From Psychrobacter sp. PL19 (GTDB lineage Bacteria > Pseudomonadota > Gammaproteobacteria > Pseudomonadales > Moraxellaceae), in NCBI RefSeq assembly GCF_017875835.1, contig NZ_JAGING010000001.1:2232001-2296000 (forward strand): 64,000 nt of DNA, read 5' to 3'. Below are positions 56,608-64,000 of the stretch, one piece after another. The number at the start of each line of letters is the position of its first letter. Position 1 is the stretch's first letter. Below the pieces are notes generated by a model. It was not told the origin of the DNA, did not search any database, and saw only the letters and a list, made by a program, of their open reading frames with translations. Made by a program: the position numbers and the translations under genes.

Positions 56608-56650
56608 GTTTAATATTACTGTGAGTAACTTATAAAAAACCATAAGTTTG

Positions 56651-56687
56651 ATGGCCGCACTGATTTGGTTCAGTACGGCCATTTTTG
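56651..56687 (+). terminator. Rho-independent terminator of the monooxygenase gene
   Basis: ATGGCCG pairs with CGGCCAT (56651-56657, 56676-56682) and the stem continues inward past one mismatch; five T follow. Confidence 0.78.
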
Positions 56688-57018
56688 TATTAGGTCAGCT
56701 ATTTTTGACAGGTTGCTTTGATAGGTTTATAAAATTTTGGCGTGTTGAACATTCACAAATAAGCACTTCTGATAGCTACTAATTTATCAGAGCTGTATTC
56801 CAGACAAGAAGCAACTCGACGATAATACAGATACCTTAGCTAGAGTTGCTACAGTTGTGACCATTAGGATTCAAGCTGCGTTACCATTCATACTAAATTC
56901 AACATGACGATGTGAAGTAGATCTTTAAGTAAGCAACTTGGTTAGGATACATATATTGTTAGGATTTTCTCTCCAACTGTGTCTACCTCGCTGACATAAA
57001 GGCTTGTACCCAAAAGCT
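56688..57018. other. Intergenic region, nothing recognised
   Basis: About 330 bases between convergent monooxygenase and HlyD-type genes. No terminator for the secretion operon or other element is evident by eye. Confidence 0.4.
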
Positions 57019-58188
57019 CTAACGTTCACCTAAGCCTTCAGAGAATGTTTTAGTAAGTGGCTTGGTCAAATACGATAATACTGAACGTTGCTGCGCTTTG
57101 ATATCGACTGAGGCAGTCATTCCAGGCTTGATGACAATCTCATCACGGCGTCTAGAAAATTCAGCGCCAATTATTTTTATCTGTACCCGATAATAAGGCT
57201 CTTCGCCTTTAGGAGTCTGCTCCATTAGTGTGTCTGGACTTATATATATTACCGTACCATTCATTGCTCCAAAAATAGAATAATCATAAGCATCAAGCTT
57301 GACGGTAGCATCCTGCTGCTCTTTGACATAAGCGATATCTACGGGGCTTATCTTAGCCTCAACGATAAGGTCACTGCTGGTTGGTAATATCTGCATGATG
57401 ATCTCACCAGGCTTAACTACTCCGCCGATAGTCGTCACTAGGATGTTGTTTACCTTACCATCTGTCGGTGCAAACAATTTTTTCTCTTCTAGCACTTGTG
57501 AGTGATCGCGCAATTGCTCAAGTTCAGTATCTAAATCCTCTTGCGCCTTGGTCATCTCTGATTGTGCCTCTTCAAAATACTTATTACGCTTGTTAGTAAT
57601 TTGGGCTTGGATCTCCGCCACTTGCCGACGCAATTTAATCACGTCAGCCTGACTCACATCACCATATGATAGTAATGGTTCATTCATGCTCAACTCTTGC
57701 TGTGCCAACACCTTCATATTTTGTAGTGAACTGACATCTTGATCAATCGCTTGCCGGCGACGGTTATAGAGCTGGGTTTGGTTTTCTATATATTCGCTAT
57801 AGTTTTTGATATCCTCTGGAAACATCAATGGCCGCTCAAATATCTCGGCCTCTAGGCGCGCAAGCTTGGCTTTAAGCGCTGCTATCTTCGAGCCTGCATT
57901 AGCTACTGCCGCTTGCGCACGCTCTTCTTCTAAGGCAACTATCAGCTGTCCTTTAGTGACATCCTCACCTTCTTTGACTAATATTTCCGTCAGTACACCC
58001 CCTTCTACAGCTTGGATATCTTGTGTACGGGCGCTGGCAATAATAGTTCCTGTCGCTCGCGTGACTTGGTCAATTTGGGCAAAATAAGCCCAAACAATTA
58101 GTGTGATTATCCCGACCAGTGCACCCCAAATTATAATGCGCGTACGCCCAATTTTAGGATCATGAGACTTGTGCCTGTAGTTATCCAT
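57019..58188 (-). CDS. HlyD-family membrane-fusion protein (type I secretion)
   Basis: The 389-residue adaptor has one N-terminal membrane helix (IIIWGALVGIITLIVWAYF, about 18-36), then the lipoyl half-motif ATGTIIASARTQDIQAVEGG, a long coiled-coil hairpin (about 95-235), the second lipoyl half and a beta-barrel (VVKPGEIIMQILPTSSDLIV). The C-terminal region contains KPGMTASVDIK. It bridges the ABC exporter and the TolC-like channel. It overlaps the upstream ABC gene by 8 bases, so both come from one transcript. Length is typical. Confidence 0.93.
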   Translation of the reverse strand: MDNYRHKSHDPKIGRTRIIIWGALVGIITLIVWAYFAQIDQVTRATGTIIASARTQDIQAVEGGVLTEILVKEGEDVTKGQLIVALEEERAQAAVANAGSKIAALKAKLARLEAEIFERPLMFPEDIKNYSEYIENQTQLYNRRRQAIDQDVSSLQNMKVLAQQELSMNEPLLSYGDVSQADVIKLRRQVAEIQAQITNKRNKYFEEAQSEMTKAQEDLDTELEQLRDHSQVLEEKKLFAPTDGKVNNILVTTIGGVVKPGEIIMQILPTSSDLIVEAKISPVDIAYVKEQQDATVKLDAYDYSIFGAMNGTVIYISPDTLMEQTPKGEEPYYRVQIKIIGAEFSRRRDEIVIKPGMTASVDIKAQQRSVLSYLTKPLTKTFSEGLGER

Positions 58189-60478
58189 TATCTTGCCCTA
58201 CATTATCGCCTTCACCATCACTTTTCAGTGCAATATTAGACGTCTTATTACTAATAACTTTCACTGTCGGTGTACTCACTTTAACTGATGTTTTATTAGT
58301 GTGTTTCTGACCCTCGTTACCTTTTAATTGTTCTAAAACTTGGGCTTTAGGACCATCCATTACAATTTTTTGATTGTCCATAATAATGATGCGATCAACC
58401 AGCTGCAGCAGTGGCATCTTATGAGTGGAAACTATCAAGGTATGCCCTTGCCCAAACTCCTTGTTGAGCACATCAATACATTGCAACTCTTGACGATTAT
58501 CCATAGAAGCAGTCGGCTCATCCATCAGTAGTACAGAAGGTTTGGTCAGTAACAAACGGGTAAAAGCCACCAGTTGTTTTTGACCTCCTGACAACCCTTT
58601 ACCACCTTCACTAATGGGTAGGTCTAAACCACTAGAATGACTGGCAACTAACTTAATCAGACCAGTCTTCACAAGAGCCTCGCGCATCACATCATCACTG
58701 GGAGCTGGTAAACCAATCAGTAGGTTTTCTCGTAGTGTGCCTTCGAACAGACGATGGTCTTGTTGTAGATAGCCAACTTGCTCACTCAAAGACTCACGGC
58801 TAATCTGTTGAATGTCTAATCCATCTAGTAATATCCGACCTTGAGTAGCCGCATACAGACCTGACATGACTTTTAGTAACGTTGACTTACCTGAGCCAAT
58901 AGGACCCAGTACTGCAATACGCTCACCAGCTGTTATATTCAAACTATTGATTGCTAATGCCGGCTGGTCATTATTTTGATAATTAAAAGTAACTTTATCT
59001 AAATTAAAATTACCAGCGATTTTGCTAGGAGATAAGGGATGACTGACACCATGATTGTCTTGTTTCAATGAAAATAACTGTTCAATATTAAGCTTGGCGG
59101 CTTTGGCATGTGAATGCTGTATTAATAAACTAGGAATACTCATCACCGGCGCTAAAATACGACCACCTAGAATCGAACACGCAATTAAGCCGCCCATCGT
59201 CATATCACCTGACATCACTACAAATGAACCAACAATCACAATGCCCACATAACTGGTCTGTTGAATCATTTGTGACAGATAGCTCAAATTGTCATTAGCA
59301 TGCTTCATATCCAAATCATTCTTGGTAGTGATATTCATCACATCAAGCCAGCGTGATAAGAACTTCCAGTTACCTGATCCTGCCTTAATGGTTTCAACGC
59401 CTTCTACAGTCTCCACAAGTATACCTGTTTTACGATAAGACGCTGCTGCCCCAACTGCAGCGATACTATCGATTTTTCTTCGCGCACTGAACCCTAATAT
59501 AATGGCTATAACCGCTGCAACTATCGGTACTAAAGCCACTAAGGGATTACCAATAACAATAATCAATGATACAAAAATGATAGCCATTGGAATATCAACT
59601 AAACCGAACAGTGTACTGGCCGTGTAAAAACTACGTACTTGCTCATAACCACGTAGCTGCGCTGCCATCGAACCAACCGATCCTGGCATTTGATCAATGC
59701 GCACACTTAGCAAACGCTGGAATACTTCACGAGATAAATATTGATCAAGATTAACGACTACTTTATCCATAATCTTTGAGCGGGCAAATTTCATAAAAGT
59801 TTCAAATAAAATGACTAGCCCTACACCGCTTGCCAAAATAATTAAGGTGTACTCGCTACGAGTAGGTATCACCCGATCATAGACCTGCATCGAAAACAAC
59901 GACACTGCTAGTGCTAACATGTTAATCAAGAATGACGCCACTACCGCCTCAACAACGATACCGCGATAGTTTTTTAAATCCTTTTTAAGTAATTGATCAA
60001 AGGAGAACTGCCTACGCTTACTTGGTTCATTCCCTAAGCGAATACGTAACAACTGTAAAAATGCATCACTGGGATAAGCACTAGTCTTCTTAAGCTGACT
60101 AAATTGCCATAGTCCTTGGGGGGTTTGTTGATTAATGACACCCCAACCCTGTGTGTGATGCAAAGCCAATAGTGGTAAAAATGCAGCATCAGGTGTCGGT
60201 AACGCTTCGGGTAATTGATCAATACCCAACTGACTAAGCACATTAATGATACCTGCCAGCGTCCGTAAATCTTGCTGCTGATGAATCACGCCATGCAAGC
60301 GCGTATTATCAACAGGATATCCTTGCTCAGTCAGTAAGGTACGTAGCGCTGCAGCCAGCTGAACCGCTGGCTCATCTATCTGCTCATTTTCTGCAGACAA
60401 TAATAGTTGCGAAGTAGGGTTTGCTATCAGCTCACTGTCAGATGTCTGGTCATTCGAAGCGTTAACAGGTGTACTCAT
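58181..60478 (-). CDS. Type I secretion ABC transporter (permease/ATPase)
   Basis: The 765-residue exporter is of the LapB/RTX-transporter type. An N-terminal C39-like domain (about 30-150) lacks the catalytic Cys and is the degenerate form that docks RTX substrates. Six membrane helices follow (about 170-460). The ATPase has Walker A GPIGSGKSTLL (about 528), signature LSGGQKQL and Walker B VLLMDEPTAS. A C-terminal tail of 50 residues is Lys/Ser/Thr-rich. It is translated just before the HlyD-type gene and after the TolC-type gene. Confidence 0.94.
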   Translation of the reverse strand: MSTPVNASNDQTSDSELIANPTSQLLLSAENEQIDEPAVQLAAALRTLLTEQGYPVDNTRLHGVIHQQQDLRTLAGIINVLSQLGIDQLPEALPTPDAAFLPLLALHHTQGWGVINQQTPQGLWQFSQLKKTSAYPSDAFLQLLRIRLGNEPSKRRQFSFDQLLKKDLKNYRGIVVEAVVASFLINMLALAVSLFSMQVYDRVIPTRSEYTLIILASGVGLVILFETFMKFARSKIMDKVVVNLDQYLSREVFQRLLSVRIDQMPGSVGSMAAQLRGYEQVRSFYTASTLFGLVDIPMAIIFVSLIIVIGNPLVALVPIVAAVIAIILGFSARRKIDSIAAVGAAASYRKTGILVETVEGVETIKAGSGNWKFLSRWLDVMNITTKNDLDMKHANDNLSYLSQMIQQTSYVGIVIVGSFVVMSGDMTMGGLIACSILGGRILAPVMSIPSLLIQHSHAKAAKLNIEQLFSLKQDNHGVSHPLSPSKIAGNFNLDKVTFNYQNNDQPALAINSLNITAGERIAVLGPIGSGKSTLLKVMSGLYAATQGRILLDGLDIQQISRESLSEQVGYLQQDHRLFEGTLRENLLIGLPAPSDDVMREALVKTGLIKLVASHSSGLDLPISEGGKGLSGGQKQLVAFTRLLLTKPSVLLMDEPTASMDNRQELQCIDVLNKEFGQGHTLIVSTHKMPLLQLVDRIIIMDNQKIVMDGPKAQVLEQLKGNEGQKHTNKTSVKVSTPTVKVISNKTSNIALKSDGEGDNVGQDNG

Positions 60479-60570
60479 GATAAATGTATCCGACTGATTA
60501 TGATTAGCAGGTAGTCAATGATCGAAAAATGTAATAAAAATAGTGTTATTTAGGGCGTATTGATACAAAA

Positions 60571-62115
60571 TCAGGGGGTATCTGTTAGCAACCTTGCTTT
60601 AGCCTCACTAGTGTTCGCATAACCGACAGTATCGTTGATAGGATCATTAATAGGATACGTATTTATATCATCTCTTTTCATAACAATAGGCTGAATAGCC
60701 ACTTCATTCGTCGGCTGCCAGGCGATATCTCGACGGTTAAACCAGTTTTTGATAGGATCTAGCGGGTGATATAATGGCTGTGGCTGACGACTTTGATCGA
60801 ACTGTTGCCACGACATCATACCAAAGTCGACTTGTAGCTTATAAAAGCTGGCGATAATAGAGGATTGGGTCTCAACCAGCTGTATCTGATATTGAGAGTG
60901 TTCACGCACCGCGTTAAGAACTTCAAGCCAAGACTTGCGCCCTGCAATGAACTGACGGCGATAAGAGCTAACCACAATTTGAGCACCTGCGACTGCGGCA
61001 ATTAATGAACGCTCTTGATCTTTAGCACTAGCGAACTGCTGATATTGAGTTTGTATGGTTTCAAGAACCAGTCGTCTTGATGCTTCTTTTGATTGCTCAA
61101 GACTATTCACTCGCGACTCTGACGCCTGAGCCAGCGCCAGATTAGACAGTCCTGCCCCTGGATCATAGCTAAGACCCACTGAGAACTTGCCATCATCATT
61201 ACTATTATTTTTGTCATCATGATAATAGTCATATCCGTATTGCGCATACACGGAGGGATAACGTGATGACTGCAATGATTTGACCCCTTGCTTAGCAGCT
61301 TCAACTCTATAATGCTCTTTTACGACAGTAGGATTGTAAAAACTGGCCTGGTCAAATGCCATCCGCTCAAAATCTTGTGAGTAACCTTTGGCACGCCCAA
61401 CAAGCTCACTTAAGTTTGGTGCGGGCAACTCAGCTGCTGAGAGTCTACGACCAGTAATTTGCTCCAAGCGTGCAATAGCAATACGCTGCTGCTCAACCGC
61501 TCCTTGGTAAGAATTTTGCTCTTGTAGGATACGATTAGTAATCAAATCCATCTCGATACGTGCTGAGACTCCTTGACTGACACGACGCTGCATCATCGCC
61601 TCAAACTCTGCGAGTAACTGCAAATTGTCGTAATAGACACGCTGTTTAGATAAAGCGGCAATATAACTTTGCCACGCTTCAATTGTCGTTTTGGCCACTT
61701 GGTTTTGTTGCTCGTAGACGTACTCTATCGCTGCTTTGTCATCAAAAATCGCTTGATTCACATTCGCAGTCAACTTGCCACCAGTCCATAACGACTGTCT
61801 AATCTGTAGCTGCGACACCATGCCATCATTACGATCGTAACCTGACGATATGGTGGGAGCCGGCAGCATATTGAGCTTAGCGGCACGTATACTTACAGTG
61901 GTCGCTTGTTGTTCCGCGCGTGCAGCACCGACCAGAGGGTGGCTCTGGATTGCCTGATTAATCAGCGAACTCATATAAGTATCAGCATTGGCAAATGCTG
62001 CGCCCGACATCGTCATAAACAGCACGCTCAAGCATAGTCTATGCCATGTTTTTTTTATGATATAACTTTTTTTAGGCAATATTTTTATCGACGGGTCATG
62101 CTGATAAATGTTCAT
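60571..62115 (-). CDS. TolC-family outer-membrane channel (type I secretion)
   Basis: The 514-residue protein has a basic start, a hydrophobic signal segment (LCLSVLFMTMSGAAFA, about 27-42) and then the TolC repeat of two outer-membrane efflux domains (INQAIQSHPLVGAARAEQQA; YRRQFIAGRKSWLEVLNAVR). The layout is that of LapE/AggA-type channels. A C-terminal extension of 60 residues follows. It precedes the ABC gene by 92 bases and would be first in the operon. It is divergent from the TolA-like gene at 62384. Confidence 0.93.
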   Translation of the reverse strand: MNIYQHDPSIKILPKKSYIIKKTWHRLCLSVLFMTMSGAAFANADTYMSSLINQAIQSHPLVGAARAEQQATTVSIRAAKLNMLPAPTISSGYDRNDGMVSQLQIRQSLWTGGKLTANVNQAIFDDKAAIEYVYEQQNQVAKTTIEAWQSYIAALSKQRVYYDNLQLLAEFEAMMQRRVSQGVSARIEMDLITNRILQEQNSYQGAVEQQRIAIARLEQITGRRLSAAELPAPNLSELVGRAKGYSQDFERMAFDQASFYNPTVVKEHYRVEAAKQGVKSLQSSRYPSVYAQYGYDYYHDDKNNSNDDGKFSVGLSYDPGAGLSNLALAQASESRVNSLEQSKEASRRLVLETIQTQYQQFASAKDQERSLIAAVAGAQIVVSSYRRQFIAGRKSWLEVLNAVREHSQYQIQLVETQSSIIASFYKLQVDFGMMSWQQFDQSRQPQPLYHPLDPIKNWFNRRDIAWQPTNEVAIQPIVMKRDDINTYPINDPINDTVGYANTSEAKARLLTDTP

Positions 62116-62383
62116 GAGGTTTGGCTCAGTCCTGCTTTAAGCAAATAAAAAATCAAGCGCTACGACATATAGTATGAAAATAGCGTAACTAAATTGGACC
62201 GTGTTGCATATTCAGAATATTTTTGAATGTGTCTGTCATCCCTGCTATAGATCAAGCCTCTTATTTAAATGACTTAATACTCGCAGACCAGAACATTGAT
62301 GTCTATAATTAATATCATCACGTAAATATTTTATACTGATAGACTACTAAACACTTGTTTTTGGCTTATGGATCATAAAAACG

Positions 62384-63100
62384 ATGATTAAACCCTCACC
62401 ACTACCTACTCAAACAAGAAGACCAAAAAACAGGTCAATAATTGCTATTGTTCTGGCAGTGTTGCTCCACGTTGTAATTGCGCTCGTTATCTATTTTACC
62501 GTTTTTAAAGATAAACCGTCATCAATATTAGGGTCGTCACCTATCGACGGTGCTTCTCTAATATCAACAACCTCTGTAATAACAAAAGACCAGCGAGCAT
62601 CGTCTGAGACAGCAGCAGTGAAGGACAACATAAAGGACACTACCCCGCAAGCTAGTAGCCTGCAAAACAATAAAAAAACGACTGATGCCAATAATAATTT
62701 GGTCAATAAAAATGCTGCTATAGATCAAAAACAAAGCTCTATCATTGAGGATACAACACAAGGAAGTAATATCTATGATTCACCAAATCAACCAATGAAG
62801 CTTACTGCCAACGATGATGCAGCAGGGTTTACAGACTCAGATATCAACAATCAACAGAGCCCGCCTGAATACAGGCTTAAGCAGACCAAACAATATCAAC
62901 AGCTAGATGCAGAGATTGATAAAAATAATGAGCAATTGGCTAAGCTCATTGACGAGGTCAAAAAACGTAATCAAAGCCAAATACAACAGCATCAAACACC
63001 CAAACCAAACGCTAGCGATATCAAGAATACGCCAGCGATCGAATCTGATTATCCTATTACCCCTATTACCTCGTTATCAGAAGCAACTAACGATAAGTAA
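62384..63100 (+). CDS. Single-pass membrane protein, TonB/TolA-like N-terminus, unknown
   Basis: The 238-residue protein has a basic N-terminus, one hydrophobic segment (RSIIAIVLAVLLHVVIALVI, about 17-40) as in TonB/TolA proteins, and then a long Asn/Gln/Ser/Lys-rich disordered stretch. A short helical part (EYRLKQTKQYQQLDAEIDKN, about 165-190) may be a coiled coil. No TonB C-terminal domain is present. It sits between the secretion operon and the RTX gene, so a role in adhesin export or retention is possible but unproven. Confidence 0.6.
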   Translation: MIKPSPLPTQTRRPKNRSIIAIVLAVLLHVVIALVIYFTVFKDKPSSILGSSPIDGASLISTTSVITKDQRASSETAAVKDNIKDTTPQASSLQNNKKTTDANNNLVNKNAAIDQKQSSIIEDTTQGSNIYDSPNQPMKLTANDDAAGFTDSDINNQQSPPEYRLKQTKQYQQLDAEIDKNNEQLAKLIDEVKKRNQSQIQQHQTPKPNASDIKNTPAIESDYPITPITSLSEATNDK

Positions 63101-63164
63101 AACAGCCACTGGCAGTCTAGAAGCAGATAGATAGTTTTATATAAATGATGGTTAGTGACACAAC

Positions 63165-64000
63165 TTATATTATCAAGGTAGTGTCGATGTCGATAGCCGA
63201 TTGAATGAGAACATCATGCGTTCCGTTAGTATCGCCAAAGCTATAAACATCATAGCTATTACCATCTTGTTGTCTAGTACCGGTATTTGTCCAACCAGTA
63301 CCAGATAACGAGACACTATCTGCACTATCACCATTGATAATCAGTTTTTTACCAGTCATCACCGTCTCATTCATAATATCAAGCACGTCACTAGTACTTA
63401 GATTGGTCAGTTTTTGTGCGCCATTACCCGTCATATCGATAACTTCAAAGCTCTCGAATACCGTTGAATCAAAGTTACTGAAGTCAATACTAGTGTCAGC
63501 TATATTAATGAGTAAGGAATCAATACCGTCACCGCCATCCATCAAAATATTGTCTGCGGTAAATACGATAGTATCATTACCTATGCCACCTTTGAGAGTA
63601 TCAGCACCAATACCGCCATCTAAGAAATCGTTGCCACTACCGCCATCTAAGAAATCATTACCACTGCCGCCAACTAAGAAATCATTGCCACTGCCGCCAG
63701 CTAAGAAATCATTACCACTGCCGCCGATGAAAGTATCATTGCCAGCCCCACCAGAATAATTGACAGAATTGGTCTGATTGACCGAGATGAGTGCATCATC
63801 TTTATCTGTTCCGCTAAATGTTAAAGTAGGAGCAATATCAACATCGATATCAGTGACTAAAGTGGTCTGACTGGCACTATTCGCGGTTTCGACCGTTTGC
63901 AAGCTTATCTTCAGCGTACCAACATATGAGGTCGCTGATTGTACTAGTAAATCATTAAGTTGGGCCGGTGTGATGCCTACAATAGTATAGGTCTTAGTGG
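63165..64000 (-). CDS. RTX-type large secreted protein, C-terminal end (5' part outside window)
   Basis: The frame is open to the window edge; 278 residues are visible. Seven nonapeptide calcium-binding repeats of the GGxGxD type, such as GGSGNDFLAGGSGNDFL and GGIGNDTIVF, are followed by a roughly 135-residue C-terminal domain (MTGNGAQKLTNLSTSDVLDI; SGTGWTNTGTRQQDGNSYDV) that carries the type I secretion signal. This end is typical of giant adhesins (LapA/BapA-like). The nearby TolC/ABC/HlyD genes are its likely exporter. The visible part upstream of the repeats is too short to classify. Confidence 0.85.
   Translation of the reverse strand, partial: TKTYTIVGITPAQLNDLLVQSATSYVGTLKISLQTVETANSASQTTLVTDIDVDIAPTLTFSGTDKDDALISVNQTNSVNYSGGAGNDTFIGGSGNDFLAGGSGNDFLVGGSGNDFLDGGSGNDFLDGGIGADTLKGGIGNDTIVFTADNILMDGGDGIDSLLINIADTSIDFSNFDSTVFESFEVIDMTGNGAQKLTNLSTSDVLDIMNETVMTGKKLIINGDSADSVSLSGTGWTNTGTRQQDGNSYDVYSFGDTNGTHDVLIQSAIDIDTTLII
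63621..63728. repeat. 27-bp DNA tandem repeats within the RTX gene
   Basis: Four units of 27 bp start at 63621, 63648, 63675 and 63702 and differ at only a few bases. They code for the GGSGNDFLx calcium-binding repeats. Such near identity favours copy-number change by slippage without frameshift, since 27 is a multiple of 3. Confidence 0.8.

Noticed and set aside
63334-63759. Proline/serine-repeat ORF on the + strand
   Set aside because: It is the antisense of the RTX repeats; the RTX reading explains the periodicity.

Overview
The window looks like a chromosomal segment of a Psychrobacter-like gammaproteobacterium (Moraxellaceae). The evidence is an AcnD/PrpF/PrpD methylcitrate locus, a full RecBCD set, a ModA-like single-pass protein, low-GC codon use, and several genes (19183, 32871, 62384) that I recognise only as Moraxellaceae-style hypotheticals. 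The species call is inference; I ran no database search.

Layout. 1-8.4 kb: propionate catabolism. The 3' end of acnD, prpF and a complete prpD all lie on the + strand. A small toxin-antitoxin pair, an antitoxin remnant, an ABC exporter and two tandem ElaA-type acetyltransferases are interspersed among them. 8.4-20.6 kb: general metabolism and membrane genes: an SDR oxidoreductase, an NCS2 purine/uracil permease, a DUF2868/DUF3482 membrane-protein and GTPase pair, an ArsA-type ATPase with a cory-CC-star protein, a CstA-family pyruvate/peptide transporter, a hypothetical gene, and hpt. 20.6-32.2 kb: recC-recB-recD on the - strand. 32.9-34.4 kb: two hypothetical genes and tRNA-Arg(CCT).

34,352-52,493 is an integrated genomic island of about 18.1 kb. 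It is bounded by a 16-bp direct repeat of the tRNA-Arg 3' end. Inside are a tyrosine integrase with candidate TTGTACAT arm sites at both ends, a coiled-coil protein, an AlpA-type regulator followed by four short tightly overlapping genes, a DUF3987 helicase/primase-like protein, a TTAAGC iteron cluster, a HigB/HigA-type toxin-antitoxin pair, and a type I restriction-modification operon (hsdM-hsdS-HEPN protein-hsdR). A DUF2511-like lipoprotein gene follows. Flanking the restriction operon are five copies (3 + 2) of a repeat cassette of about 140-180 bp. It is built from the iteron GGAANCAAAA in constant geometry. The N is mostly the same within a cassette, differs between cassettes, and covaries between the two arms of a central hairpin. 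This is the most unusual structure in the window.

52.5-64 kb: the displaced tRNA terminator, an M14 carboxypeptidase, two IS3-family transposase tails, an NTF2-like/flavin monooxygenase fusion, and a type I secretion system (TolC-like, ABC, HlyD-like). A TonB/TolA-like single-pass protein of unknown role follows. Last is the C-terminal end of a large RTX protein, running off the window, which is the probable secretion substrate.
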